Positions 12,098 to 23,992 of a stretch of DNA of 64,000 bases are shown here, piece after piece. This stretch comes from Trichoderma breve (lineage: Eukaryota > Ascomycota > Sordariomycetes > Hypocreales > Hypocreaceae), in assembly GCF_028502605.1 (NCBI RefSeq), contig NC_079237.1, positions 1,674,001 through 1,738,000 on the forward strand, written 5' to 3'. The position numbers and the translations under genes were made by a program. How positions within the stretch are numbered: the stretch's first letter is position 1; every line of letters starts with the position of its first letter. Under the pieces are notes generated by a model that saw nothing but the letters and a program-made list of their open reading frames with translations, was not told the DNA's origin and made no database searches.

Positions 12098-12287
12098 CAT
12101 AGCCAAGGGATCTGATAATCAATATCAGAGAGACGGAAGTTCCCAGAGTCTAGGCTATTATCTTGGCGTATCTAACATACCTTGCTGCGAGGCCGCATAG
12201 GCCAAGCAGTCGGATGATCAATATTGGACAGACGGGAATTCCCAGACTGCTAGGTACTCTCTAGTATACCTTGCTGCTAGACCGCAT
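12098..12287. repeat. Two diverged tandem copies of a ~95 bp promoter repeat
   Basis: Copy A spans about 12098-12198 and copy B about 12196-12287. Both begin CATAG(G)CCAAG, share ATCAATAT, AGACGG(A/G)A(G/A)TTCCCAGA, CTAGG, ATACCTTGCTGC and end (G/A)CCGCAT. Copy A carries an internal CTGATA...TATCAG inverted repeat; copy B carries the palindrome GGGAATTCCC flanked by AGCAGTC...GACTGCT. They end about 150 bp upstream of the Dabb gene start. Confidence 0.8.
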
Positions 12288-12308
12288 CTCCGCTTTGTGG
12301 AAAACGAC

Positions 12309-12316
12309 TATATATA
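12309..12316 (+). promoter_or_regulatory. TATA-like box of the Dabb gene
   Basis: TATATATA lies 123 bp upstream of the Dabb start codon and directly follows the repeat pair. Position and composition fit a core promoter element of an inducible gene; assignment is by position only. Confidence 0.5.
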
Positions 12317-12438
12317 CTACTTAGCCAGAATGAACCACTTAGTTGAGAACCCATAATCTCAACAATTCATCTCAACCGTTCTCTCTCGCCCTTTTGCCTA
12401 TTCCTCCACATACATCTGCTACACCACTACCAACCAAC

Positions 12439-13019
12439 ATGGCCATCATCCACCTCGTTCTAGTGGCCTTCAAGCCAGACGCCACTCCCGAGGCCATTGC
12501 AGATGTGCGTCTATATCCTCCAATCTCAACATCAACCTCCAATCCCCCCATCACAAGAAACAAAACAAAATACTGACACAAACCCCCCAAATTTCCACAG
12601 GCCAACGCAGGCCTCCTCGCCCTCAAGGACAACTGTCTCCACGCAAGCACAAAAACCCCCTACATCAAGTCCGTCACAGGCGGAATTAACAATTCTCCCG
12701 AAGGCCGCAACGTAAGTCCCCCAAAATCTCCGTTGGCAGAACTATTGAAACCCCGTGTTTTCTTTTCCCTAGCTACTCAAGATGAGAGGGGAAGACGTTC
12801 TGTTCTCTCTGGTTGCCCATGATGAGAAGGGGGAGATAGATCACAGCTAATTGGGCAAAACAGAATGGCTTGACTCATGGTTTTAGCTTCGAGTTCGGCT
12901 CCCTCGAGGACAGGGCATACTATCTCAAGGAGGATCCTGCTCACCAGAGCCTAGTAGCCAAGCTTGTTCCCATCATCGAGAAGCTCACTGTCTTTGACTA
13001 CGAGACTGGTGTGTTCTAG
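12439..13019 (+). CDS. Dabb-domain stress-responsive alpha/beta barrel protein
   Basis: Predicted small protein of 110 residues consisting of one Dabb (stress responsive A/B barrel) domain, a dimeric ferredoxin-like fold found in stress-induced plant and fungal proteins and in some polyketide cyclases. Three exons (12439-12504, 12601-12711, 12864-13019) join in phase 0 at both junctions. The protein starts MAIIHLVLVAFKPDATPEAI and includes KTPYIKSVTGGINNSPEGR, NGLTHGFSFEF and a C-terminal VFDYETGVF, all family-typical. The last intron (12712-12863) is long for this window. An earlier acceptor within it would truncate the protein, so the 12863 acceptor was chosen to restore NGLTHGF. No catalytic assignment can be made. 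No biosynthetic cluster surrounds it. Confidence 0.85.
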
Positions 13020-13458
13020 TGATTGGTGGACACAGAGATGAATAGTGATACAATAGCTGTATAGACTAGACATTTGAAAAGCATAGAAGAAATAGGAAAC
13101 AAGTCAAAACAAATACCGTCATGTGCATCTCGTATCATAGTACAACACAATGAGGCAGAGTAAAACCAGGCGCAAAGAAACAGATGTTAGCAGTCACGAA
13201 CGGCATCAATTGATGAGTAGAATATTGAATTAGGAAAAAGAAAAGCTTCAAGTATACATCATTTCATTACCCTCGTGTTCATAACCCATGCCTCGCTCTA
13301 AAGACGTAAAAAGCAGATTTCTAACGGCACATGTTACAAAGTCGGCCTCCATCAAATTGCAATGCCAAACGCCTGCTCTTTTTTCCCTTGGTATTTTATT
13401 TGTCCTTTTCCTTGAAACGCAAACCCATTATTTTCTCTTCATTTCTTCATCCGAAATA

Positions 13459-14675
<1,217 letters not shown>

Positions 14676-15980
14676 GTTGCGCTGGTCAATTGAGCGACTT
14701 GGCTCTGTGCGAGTCGTGGTGATGGTTTGGTGGGACCGGGAAACTGTGGATGGTGACACTGATGGGAAGGTCGCCTTTCGATGGTCAGCACAAAATCTAG
14801 GACTCGAAAAGGCCGCAGGAAACGAGATGCCCGGCACCAAACAAGAGGCGGAGGCTACTGAAGAAGGAGAAAAATAAACAGTGAAGTTGAAGTGTGGAAG
14901 AAGAAGAAGAAGAAAAAGAAGAAAAAGGCGAAACGATGTCGGCCCCAGAAGTTTCAAGGGACGTACCTGCAGTCAGATTTTTTGCCTGTGCGCAGCAGCG
15001 GCTCCGCGGAGGCAGGAACTTTGATGGTGCAGGTGCTGCAACTTGCCTCGGAAAGGCGCTCCAGTACGCTCCCGATACGCAAGCCGACAGCCAATCAGCG
15101 GAGGGGATTTTCCAATATGCGCTACGGTTTAGCGGCTTCTTAGTGGGCAGAGAGAGGAATGTAGCACTCAACGGCTCCTGCAAGTGTTTGGCGGTGCCGA
15201 GCTGCTTACAGGTGCTTGCTTGCCGAGGGGAGTAAGATGAGATCTCGGAGGAACTGATTGATCCATGTTGTCGTATTACGAGTATACGGTCATGAATATT
15301 GTTGATTCACTTCCTACAAGTTCATTGCATTTGAGAAAAGAATAAAATAGAACAACTGCTAATAATATTACATACTGTATAACCGGCACAAAGCCACACT
15401 AACTAGACCACCTCCTTTTGCTCATAGCGTGCGGCACCATTCGGGAATCCTCGTACGAGTCCGTGGAGCCGGATCACGCCCGGCATTTGTTCGGGGTGCT
15501 CCGATAACACCTCAATTCTGCTCTGCGCGGTGCGGTGCAGGGTGCGGCACAATTCTTGCCACCACTTCCGTGCTCTCCCCAGCTATTGATGTCATATTCC
15601 GAGCCTTGTCTAATTTTATCGCTTCTTGTGTATTTGTATCATATTCCAGACCGCATTTCAATTTCTCTATATACATCCAAGGGCCTTCCTCATCGTGAAT
15701 AGTCCGCCAATGGAGCAAGGTGGTCTCTCGCGTGAGCACTATGCACCACGAAGCCCGGGAATGTCATCACCTGTTACACATCTTCGCCTTTCATCTCCGC
15801 AATGAGAAAAATGCCATCTTTCACGATTCTCAACATAGTAGGGGATGTAGTAGTACATTGTAATGTCTATCTGCGCCATACATGAAGTTATAGATGCTTC
15901 CAGCCTGATCAAGTGCAATGACACCTTGCTCAGATTCGCCTTTTTTTTTTATGTCATACTCCCAACAATCCGTAACCCTC
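14676..15980. other. Intergenic between hem2 and Mic12
   Basis: About 1.3 kb. The hem2 upstream region (14880-14935) contains a purine-rich stretch on the plus strand, i.e. a pyrimidine-rich leader for hem2. No credible gene or RNA is seen in 15240-15980. Confidence 0.5.
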
Positions 15981-16875
15981 TTACAATCCTCGCAAAATTG
16001 AGTTGTCTCGCTTGTCCAGTGGAACGTATCTCTCCTTGAGAATCTCTGCTGTTGTCCGTGTGTCTTTTGAAGGCTTCTCGTATCGTTGATTCAAAGCCTG
16101 CTGCACAGGGCTCAGCGATTTGGCCTTGTCGCCCGTCATCTCTTCCACCTGGGCCTCTGCTAGACCAACGGCAGTCTTGGCCTTGCCCACAATCTCCTTT
16201 GCCTTCTCTCGACCCTTGTCCAGAGTTGCGCTAACGATTCCCTTGGCCTCCGTAGCTGTCTCCTCGATGGTCTTCTTGGTTCTCAGCCTTGCGTCCAGAG
16301 CCCGGTTCTCGGCGGTCATCTCAACGCTCTCAGCTGATTCCTTGGCCTGGTTAAACGCCCCTCTCGTAGCAGCTGCAATCTCGCCGCCAGCCTTCTGCGT
16401 CCTCTTCACAGGCTCCAGGGAGCGCCTCGCCTTTTCCACCTCCTCCACAGACTGGCCCGTGGCCTTGGCCCACAGGTACGCGACTCTGCCCTCCATGCCC
16501 TCTCGAACCTCGTCCCAGTCCGTGTGCTGCACCCAGCGCACAGCGTTCTCGACCTCAGAGTTCCATCGCTGCTTGGCGACCTCGACGGCGGCTTCTCGCT
16601 GGGCAGCGGCGACTTCGGATCGGGTCGGGGGCAGTGGCTGCGGAATTGGATCGATGAGGTGCTGGATCATGAGCGTTTGCGTGCGCAGTGATTTGCTTTG
16701 GGCCTCGCGGGTGCGCTGGTGGGCGAGGACAGAGAGGTAGGCGAGGGACAGGGTGAGCGTCACGCCACCAGTCTATGTAGAGACATGTAAGCATTGTACT
16801 GTAGAATCAGCCGCAACGTGAAAATCAAGAATTGGAGGCACTGAGTCGACTCACGAAGCCGGTTGCGAAGCCCAT
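15981..16875 (-). CDS. MIC12: MICOS complex subunit Mic12 (Aim5/Fmp51 family)
   Basis: Predicted 270-residue subunit of the mitochondrial contact site and cristae organising system in the inner membrane. The first coding exon is only 21 nt (16875-16855, MGFATGF). It joins in phase 0 across intron 16854-16773 to exon 16772-15981 (TGGVTLTLSLAYLSVLAHQRTREAQ). The N-terminal glycine-containing hydrophobic segment, about residues 5-25, is the single membrane span; the remainder is charged and mostly helical, with many Ala/Glu/Lys heptad-like runs typical of this family. The start was set by the short first exon, which restores the conserved MGF-TGF-GG start. It is divergent from the mitochondrial ribosomal protein gene with 512 bp between starts. 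Confidence 0.85.
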
Positions 16876-17387
16876 GGTGTCGCTGAAGAGACGATGCGAA
16901 TGCGAACGGGGGCGGCTGATGAAAAGAGAGATATTAATTCCTGGGGCGAATCTCGACAGGTGCGGCTGTGTGTAATGCCCTATGCGCGGCTTCTCATGAT
17001 GCAATTGAGCTGCGCAGCTCCCACAAGATGCAAAATTACGTGTTTCTCAGGCCAATAAGCAGGTTAAACTTTGCCTGCGCCGGTGGGAAAAAAGAGTGAC
17101 GATGTTGGAGCTTTGGTGGTTGGTTTTGACGTAGCTCGGCCGATACCAGCGTTCGACGTTCCCAGATTGGGCCCGAGATTCGCCGCCAAAAATTTAGACG
17201 TGCAAAAAATTACAGCCAACCAGACGACAGACAGCCCACCACAAAGTCCCGGCGCAGTGAGACGTTTCGACCTCAACCGCCAAAAAAGCAGAGGAAAAGC
17301 GACCAAATCCTCTCGCAATTCGCACGTGCATTCGCATTTCTACATCCCGCAACCCTCAATCGCACGCCGAGTTTCAGCTGGCCGCAA
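16876..17387. promoter_or_regulatory. Shared divergent promoter region, Mic12 / bL17m
   Basis: A 512 bp spacer separates the two start codons of nuclear genes for mitochondrial proteins. No ORF of note. The head-to-head layout suggests shared or overlapping regulation; individual sites cannot be assigned. Confidence 0.45.
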
Positions 17388-18128
17388 ATGGCTGGTGGCC
17401 TCGTCAAATACCGGCATCTGAGCCGCAAGTCCTCGGCCAGACAGGCTCTGCTGCGAGGCCTCGTTACCCAGCTCGTGCAATATGAACACATCCAGACCAC
17501 ATACGCAAAGGCAAAGGAGACGCAGCGCCTCGCCGAAAAGCTAATAACGCTGGCCAAAAGAAACAATGAGCCGTGCAGGAGGTCGGCGCAGGGTATTCTT
17601 TATGTGAGTTGAACCTCTCTTTATTGCAGCTTGGCTTCCTCTTCCCCTCCTTCGACTCAGCTACTTACCGCTTGATATCAGACACCAAACCTGCTAATGC
17701 CCAAGCTCTTTGGCGAGCTACGGAACCGCTACCTGACCCGCGAGGGAGGCTATACTCGAGTCGTCCGCACCGAGCCCAAGAACACATACGACCAGGGCGA
17801 GAGCGCAATCCTCGAGTTTGTCGACGGAAAGAAGGATTCTCGCTTCATGATGACGGCCAAGACTCTTGCGCGAGACCGGTTATTAGGGCGCTCCTCGACC
17901 CCTGTGACGCTGCAGAACGTGAAGAAGGTGACCAAGTTCCGCGACGAGAAGGAGCTGGAGGAAATGGTTCAGCGCTTCATGATTCTCAGCACCGAGGGCG
18001 AAGGTGCGGTTGAAGCTCAGAGTGTTGAATCAGCCAAGTTAGCGGAGAAGGAGGGCGCTGCTGCGGAAGTCATGGCGGGAGATATTGTTCCTGAAAGCGC
18101 AAAATCTGGCGAGCAAGTCAAGAGGTGA
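17388..18128 (+). CDS. MRPL8: Mitochondrial large-subunit ribosomal protein bL17m
   Basis: Predicted 220-residue mitochondrial ribosomal protein of the bacterial L17 family. The exons are 17388-17603 and 17682-18128 (intron 17604-17681, donor GTGAGT, phase 0). The L17 core reads KYRHLSRKSSARQALLRGL, then LVQYEHIQTTYAKAKETQRLAEKLITLAKR, then PKLFGELRNRYLTREGGYTRVVR and an ILEFVDGKKD strand. These match the bacterial pattern of a His/Arg-rich start, the AKAKE...AEKLITLAK helix and NGGYTR-like turn. A C-terminal extension of about 90 residues, rich in Glu/Ala, is typical of fungal mitoribosomal versions. The N-terminus is basic and not long; L17 mitochondrial proteins often lack a long cleavable presequence. 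Confidence 0.92.
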
Positions 18129-18430
18129 ATGATTCTATGATGCATGAAAGACGGATATGGGCTATGACGGGAAAGGGGAAGAGGAAAAAAAAGAACAAGA
18201 ATCTAGAGCTGCGACACACCCTTTCTGAGGGATGGACGCACCATGTACAACACAACATATCTATGTACATTTATATCTACAATAGTGGAATGATAAGCCA
18301 ACTGCCTCAAGATATCGAGGCTTCGAATCACAATTATTTGCAGACAATCCCCAACGTAACAAAGCCAACATGCCAAGTATAATATTGTGCTAACCAATTT
18401 CCAACTCTATTTTTTGCGCCGAGTACATAT
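18129..18430. other. Convergent 3' spacer, bL17m / Utp25
   Basis: About 300 bases between two stop codons. Nothing beyond presumed 3' UTRs is seen. Confidence 0.5.
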
Positions 18431-20798
18431 CTACACGAAATCAAAGGTATCACCACGATCCTGAATCATCTTTCCCACTCTCTTCGAACCCGCAATCCTC
18501 TCCAGCTTCATTACGTCGTATTTGGAGAAGATGGCCCGCACCGTTCCTTGGCCAGGCTCAATCTTCATGTCTTTCTCACTCTTGGCCAGGTATCCACCTG
18601 CAATCTCCTTATAGAAGATGGGATTGTCCGGCAGCCCGTAAAAGATGACTCTCTGAACGCCGCTGAACTGATACCGACGGAAGTGGTGAGCTCTCTCTGT
18701 GTAGAGCAAAATCCTATGTCGACCAGTCAAGAAATGAGATCGAGCTCGAGATGCTTCTCGAACCTCGGTGTATTCAGATATTACACCAAAAGTGAGGGCA
18801 CTCACTTCGTCGGCAGTGGCGAAGTAATTTCTCACGCGGACAAAGTCAAGATAGGATGGGATGAAGATGAGCGTTCCACTCGAGTCCTTGGATCGCTTCA
18901 CCAGAGAGGGGATAATGGCAGAGGTAAAGTAGTCAAACCTAGCTTCGGGATCCCTCTCCACGGCGCTTGACTGGAAGCGTGAAAATGTCTGCTTGGCCTT
19001 GACACCCAGCTGTCCAATAACACCGGGGTATTCTGGCTGCAGGCGGACTCTTCCGGCCCAGTTATGGCAGTAGAGCCTCTGGAGTTCTGCCAGTTCGGGG
19101 GTGTTAAAAGCAGACAGGATGATAGTCTGTCGGAAATACTTTGCCCAATCTTCCAAGTACCAATTTCTGACACGGCTAAAGTCGGCGTCGTGGGCATCCT
19201 TTGGTTGAAGGTTTAGATGTTCAAAGATGTACTCGACGTGCTCCCAATTCTGCATCAGAAGAGCGTCTGCTTGATCCATGACGACCATCTCAATAGAGCT
19301 GAGAAAGTCAAAGTCAGGCTTCTTCTTCTCTTCCTCAGATCCCATTGCCATACGGAGACCAAGAGGGCTAGCAAAGAGAATATCGGAGCTATAGAATTGC
19401 GCAAAATATTTAATCGTCTTGCGCGTAAATTTGACACCGATGCGGAACATGTCATCGTCGTTGCCGCCAAAAAGGTCCTTGAAATCGGCAGGCCGATCAG
19501 CACCGAAAGCTTCGTCGCTTTCAGCGTATGATTCATTGAACCGCTTAAAATTCTCCTGTTGGTCTGGCTCAACCAAGTCTTGAATCACCTTCATCATCTT
19601 GGCACAGGAGTTGCGTGTTGGTAGAAGGAACAGGACCTTGGGTCTGGTGAAGCCCTGGTCTCGGAGTTCAAGCTCCGAATCATCACCAGCCTTTGAAAGC
19701 TTGTAGTTGTTATTAATCACTCTGTCTCGAGTCCTGGAATAAAGTTAGCACCCCATCGTCCGAAGTAGAAGCTTTTTGGTTCATCTTACTTGAATACGTG
19801 GTTAAGTGCATGGAGACAGATCGCCTGTCGTATTTTGTTGGAGTTCTCCACAGACCGATCGCAAAACAAGATGTCCTTGTAGTCGAACAATAAGGGTGCG
19901 AATGCTTTTTGCGTTGCATCCAGGTTGCCCATCTTTTCCTTTGCCGTGTCTCGCAATTTCTGCTTCAGCTTCAATCCACCGAGCCCTGATATCGGCTGGG
20001 GAACGAATGCATTGTTATCAGTGCCAGGAGACGTAATAACTGCTCTCCAAGGCTGTACAATAGCTCGACTTGTTGTCCACTCTCCATTCTTCACTGCGAC
20101 AACTGCTTGCGAGCTGATTTGTTGATCTGGATTGGCGAAATGCGAATCGAACGGGTCCGTAGCGTCGATCTCGTCTTCTGAATCGTTTTCGGGGTCCTCT
20201 TCGATGTTAGAAGCTGGATCTCCTCCTTCTTCCTCCTCTTCATCAGCCTCGTCAATATCTTCCCGCTTAGACTCGGACTCTTCCTCATCGTCTGACTGGT
20301 TTGCGGCGGGACTTGGGCTCCGGTTCGAGGGCTCATCGTGCGCAATCTTCCTCCTCTTGGCGCTTGGCGCACTTGAATCATGGAATTTCTGCATGAGTGC
20401 CATATACGGGCGTGCTGGAGCTTCTTGGTCGTCGTCGTCGTCTGATACATCTTGGAGCATTTCGTCTTCCACATCTGAGGCATCGGATCCAGATCCATTC
20501 GCGCTGTATGGGAAATGATTTGTTAGCTACAAGTGAATACAGGCCAATAGTCAAAACAACAGATCCAAGATTCTTACTCTTCATCTTCGCCATTTTCAGC
20601 CAGACGAGCACCGTCGAATCTCCTGTCTGGGCCCCATTGACTGAACTGGCCGCCTCGGCCTCGACCTCTACCTCCTCCCCGACCTCTGCTACTGCCTCTG
20701 CTGCCGCCTCTGCCTCTTCCGCCGCCTCTGAAACTGCCTCTCCCACCGCCTCTCGAGCCGCCGCCTCTGAAATTTCCACCTCTTCTAGGACCAGCCAT
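18431..20798 (-). CDS. UTP25: U3 snoRNA-associated protein Utp25 (DEF homologue)
   Basis: Predicted 745-residue nucleolar small-subunit processome factor needed for 18S rRNA maturation. Three exons, 20798-20578, 20503-19790 and 19733-18431, with introns 20577-20504 and 19789-19734, are in phase. The N-terminal ~50 residues are an RGG/GGRGG-rich box of RNA-binding type. An acidic low-complexity region ([23 protein letters not shown]) follows. The C-terminal half has the degenerate DEAD-helicase-like fold of the family, with [36 protein letters not shown] and [14 protein letters not shown], then a RecA2-like part with [19 protein letters not shown] and [14 protein letters not shown]. The RGG box at the very N-terminus is longer than I would expect for the yeast protein. 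It is divergent from eIF3f. Confidence 0.93.
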
Positions 20799-21263
20799 TA
20801 CGTTTTATTGCAAAGGAACAAAATTGGCTGCAAATCAAAGTAACTCCTCGCAATGGAAGGCAGATTCAACAACAGAACAAGGTCGGAAAAAAAAGTTTCG
20901 AGTGAAGCTGTCAGCCTTGCATGGATATGTGGATCAGACTCACCAGCCACACAATGGTGGGGTAAATTCGGCCTTGCGCCACGCAGCCTTGTCGCAAAGG
21001 TGAGCTGCAGCAATTTTAGTGCGCACAACCCCAGCGCCGCCCGCCAAATCGTGCAAATCACAAAATCGGCGAAATTTGGAGACTATCGCGAGGAAAAAAG
21101 AAAGCGAGCCAGTTTTCGAGAGAGCCGGCGCCACTCGTTTTTTTCTTTCTCCCCCCTTCCCACCCCCACTCTTCGAACCTTGTCATACGCATCGCAGGGA
21201 GAAGGAAGAAAAAAATCGTTCGACACTCTTTTACGTTTGTCGAGACATTTTTTTTGGCCCAGT
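20799..21263. promoter_or_regulatory. Shared divergent promoter region, Utp25 / eIF3f
   Basis: 465 bp separate the two ATGs of a ribosome-biogenesis gene and a translation-initiation gene. The region is T/C-rich towards eIF3f (21130-21255) and contains a CGAAATTTGG block near 21069, loosely like the AAATTT core of ribosome-biogenesis elements. Assignment is by position. Confidence 0.4.
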
Positions 21264-22467
21264 ATGGCTGCCGCAACGGAACGGTTTTTGCACCTCGCTC
21301 GCCCGCTGGCGCACACGAACATCGGGCTCCAGACGAACATTGCCCCGCTTACTGTCCAGATCCAGCCTCAGGTATATAATGCACCATCACGAGAGAACCC
21401 CTCCAGTTTGCTTCGATATAGGACCGGGAGAGACATAGAGAGGGCATAAAGAAGAGGGGGGAAAGAAGAAGAAACAAGTTCATTGGCTGATGTGTTACTG
21501 TGGCTAGGCTGTCCTCTCCATCCTCGATCACGCCGTTCGACGAGATGTCCGTGAAAACTCCCAGTCCACCCGGGTCATTGGTGCCCTGGTAGGCACCCGC
21601 TCCGAAGATGGAACCGAGGTCGAGGTCCGCTCGTGCTTCGCCATCCCCCATACCGAGGAGGAGGACCAAGTCGAGGTCGACGTCGAATACCAGAAGAACA
21701 TGCTCGCCCTGGTCCTCAAGGCCTCCCCCCGCGAGTCCCTGCTTGGCTGGTACACCACCTCCCACGAGCTCAACAGCTTCAGCGCCCTGATCCAGAACTT
21801 CTTCGCCGCCCCTGACACCGGCACCTTCCCTCACCCCGCCATCCACCTCACCATCTCCACAGAGCCCGGCAAGGATATCGAGACAAGATGCTACATCAGC
21901 GCTCCTGTGGCCGTCAACGCCGAGCGAGCTGCCGAGAGCTGCCTTTTCATCCAGGTTCCCCACAAGATGCTGTACGGAGATGCCGAGAAGAGCGCCCTCG
22001 AGGCTGTCGCAAGCGCTCGGGACCTCGAGTCACGGAGTGCTCCCCTTGTATCAGATATTGAGAGCTTGGGTCGATCTATCGAACAAACCATTGGGCTTCT
22101 GGACCGTGTCAGCGAGTGGGTTAACGGCGTACTAGACGAGGATGAGGAGCCCAACAATGCCTTGGCTCAGTACCTCATGAGCGCCCTGTCTCTGGCCCCC
22201 AAGGTCGATGCTTCTCAAATTGAGCACGACTTCAACAACCACATCCAGGACGTTCTCATGGTCAGCTACCTGGCTAACACCATCCGCACCCAGATCGACC
22301 TGTCCCAGCGACTGGCCACGGCCAACCTGGTCAGCAACGAGAAGGAGGAGGGCAAGGGTGACGGTGAGAAGGGTGGCCAGCGCGGAAACAAGCGTGGCGG
22401 ACGTGGAGGTGGTCGAAGCGGTGGTCAACAAAGAGAGCCCAGAGAGCCTCGCGAGCCCACCGAGTAA
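21264..22467 (+). CDS. eif3f: Eukaryotic translation initiation factor 3 subunit F
   Basis: Predicted 355-residue eIF3 subunit F, a non-catalytic MPN-domain scaffold in the eIF3 complex. The exons are 21264-21371 and 21508-22467 (intron 21372-21507, GTATAT donor, phase 0). The protein starts [20 protein letters not shown], then [16 protein letters not shown] and [10 protein letters not shown], the start of the MPN fold. [13 protein letters not shown] replaces the JAMM metal-binding signature, as expected for an inactive MPN-minus subunit. A C-terminal helix region ([27 protein letters not shown]) is family-typical. The tail is an RGG-like basic stretch ([15 protein letters not shown]) with [11 protein letters not shown] at the end. 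The fit in length and order is complete. Confidence 0.95.
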
Positions 22468-23324
22468 AGGACACGGCGAAAGTGATATTAGCAGCTATAT
22501 ATAACTGTTTCCTTGGGCTTAATTTGTTTTTTTCTTTTCCATCCCCGGCAACTAAGCCCTAGAAGGAAAGACCCCTACGAAGGAAGTGGAAAAAAGGAAT
22601 ATGGAAGTGGAAAAAAGGAGTCCGCCTGAGGCGTCTTTGGATGGACGGATGGGAGAGGAACTGGGCATGTATCGTGGCATTGTCCCAGCAATACACAGAC
22701 GCACGAACACAGTATCATCACGGCGTTGTGGTATGCCAAACTTGATTTTGGCACTTGAGATATTAGATATGAATATTGATTCGTCACGCAGTCTCTTTCT
22801 GGCCTGGTACTATGAACATGGAAATATCCCGATGAAATACGATGAGTTGTGATGCTGGAGAGCAAGATGAAAATTGAGCCTGCTGGCCCATGGCAACCAC
22901 TAACACTTAAATGAACGTATGTGTAGTGTATGGTTCATTGAGAAATCCGTACGGGATTATCGATTCTTAATTCTCATGATATTGATATGAGTCTGGTCAT
23001 GTCCTCTACGAAATGCAACAACCTAGTTCATCTCTTCGACAACGCACGTCTCACCGTGATCAATCACCCTATGCTAATTGGAGTTTTCAATGGAAAATCT
23101 TCATGAAAACTATACGCGACTGGTACAACAAGCCAGGAAATAGGTGACAAAAAGCTCCTTCAAGTAGCCCCTGTTAATTGAACTTCTATATAGATACTTT
23201 ACGTCAAGCAATAATTTCTGTAGTATCGCTATTCATGGTATGCCCCAACTCCATGCGCCAGTAGGAAAGCAAACAATTATACTAGATGCAATGTACATTT
23301 TCCATAGCCCTCCTCCAACGCACC
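22468..23324. other. Convergent 3' spacer, eIF3f / Loc1
   Basis: About 860 bases between two stop codons. No credible gene or RNA is visible; the DNA is moderately AT-rich. Confidence 0.5.
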
Positions 23325-23992
23325 TCACGCAAATGATACCCTCTTTTTGCCCGCCTTGGACGCTTTTGAGCCCGTAAGTGATATGCTCTTCAGGTTGTCG
23401 TCTCCATCGCCCTTCTCACTCTTTCTCTTGCGCTTCTTCCTCAGGGACTCCTTGGTGTCCTCAAACTTCGCCTTCTTCTCTGCCGCCTTCTTATCGGCTT
23501 CCACTTTCCTGGCCTCGCGAATCTCCTCCATCTGGCGGGCCTTCATTATCTTCGACTCGATGTGGCCTTCCTTTTCGGCTTGCACTAGGGACAGGATTGT
23601 CGTCATGCTCTCCTAATCGCATAATTAGCACTCAATGGGTTCCCTTCAAGGCGTAATTCCGTCATGTTAAAGCTTACCTTGTCGTCCACGAAAACCTTGC
23701 CCTTCTTCTTGCCCTTGGGCTTTTCGACGCCAATGGGAGTAATCATGTTCAAAGTCGGGATGCCAAGCTCTTCGGCAGTGTACGTCTTCTTCTTCGGCCG
23801 CTTCATCAGCAAGGCACGGTTCTTCTCCTTGACCTGCTGCGACACAACGGGGCCCTTTGGCTTGGACTTGGATTTGGGCTTGGAGATGCCATCGGTGGAA
23901 GACCGCTTTGCGCCGCCCTTTCCAGGCGCGCCCGCGCTGCTCTTCGAGCCTGCGTGCTTGTTCTTGACCGTCCGCGTCTTGCTGGGAGCCAT
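23325..23992 (-). CDS. LOC1: 60S ribosomal subunit assembly/export protein Loc1
   Basis: Predicted 200-residue nucleolar protein. Loc1 in yeast binds double-stranded RNA, assists 60S assembly and affects ASH1 mRNA localisation. The exons are 23992-23678 and 23612-23325 (intron 23677-23613, phase 0). The N-terminus is very basic and Ser/Gly/Lys-rich. The conserved core reads [35 protein letters not shown], continuing after the intron with [16 protein letters not shown] and a long charged helix ([22 protein letters not shown]). The C-terminus carries a nuclear-localisation-like RKKRKRK and ends GKKRVSFA. No membrane segment is seen. Its upstream DNA shares a double GATAAG arrangement with the UTP13 gene. 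Confidence 0.93.

Larger units (their letters stand above)
11067..12438. other. Intergenic between divergent GST and Dabb genes
   Basis: About 1.37 kb with no credible gene. The half next to the Dabb gene holds a pair of ~95 bp imperfect repeats and a TATA-like octamer, annotated separately. The rest shows nothing I can name. Confidence 0.5.

Noticed and set aside
1..13019. Left 13 kb as a secondary-metabolite gene cluster (acyltransferase, GST, Dabb protein, amidohydrolase)
   Set aside because: No backbone enzyme (PKS, NRPS, terpene cyclase), transporter or pathway regulator is present, and a haem-pathway gene follows directly; the genes look like separate accessory functions.
14676..14957. 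Possible N-terminal extension (94 codons) of ALA dehydratase with a hydrophobic start
   Set aside because: Low-complexity Leu/Phe/Ser sequence produced by the pyrimidine-rich leader; the enzyme is cytosolic and the family start MSFSSL fits at 14675.
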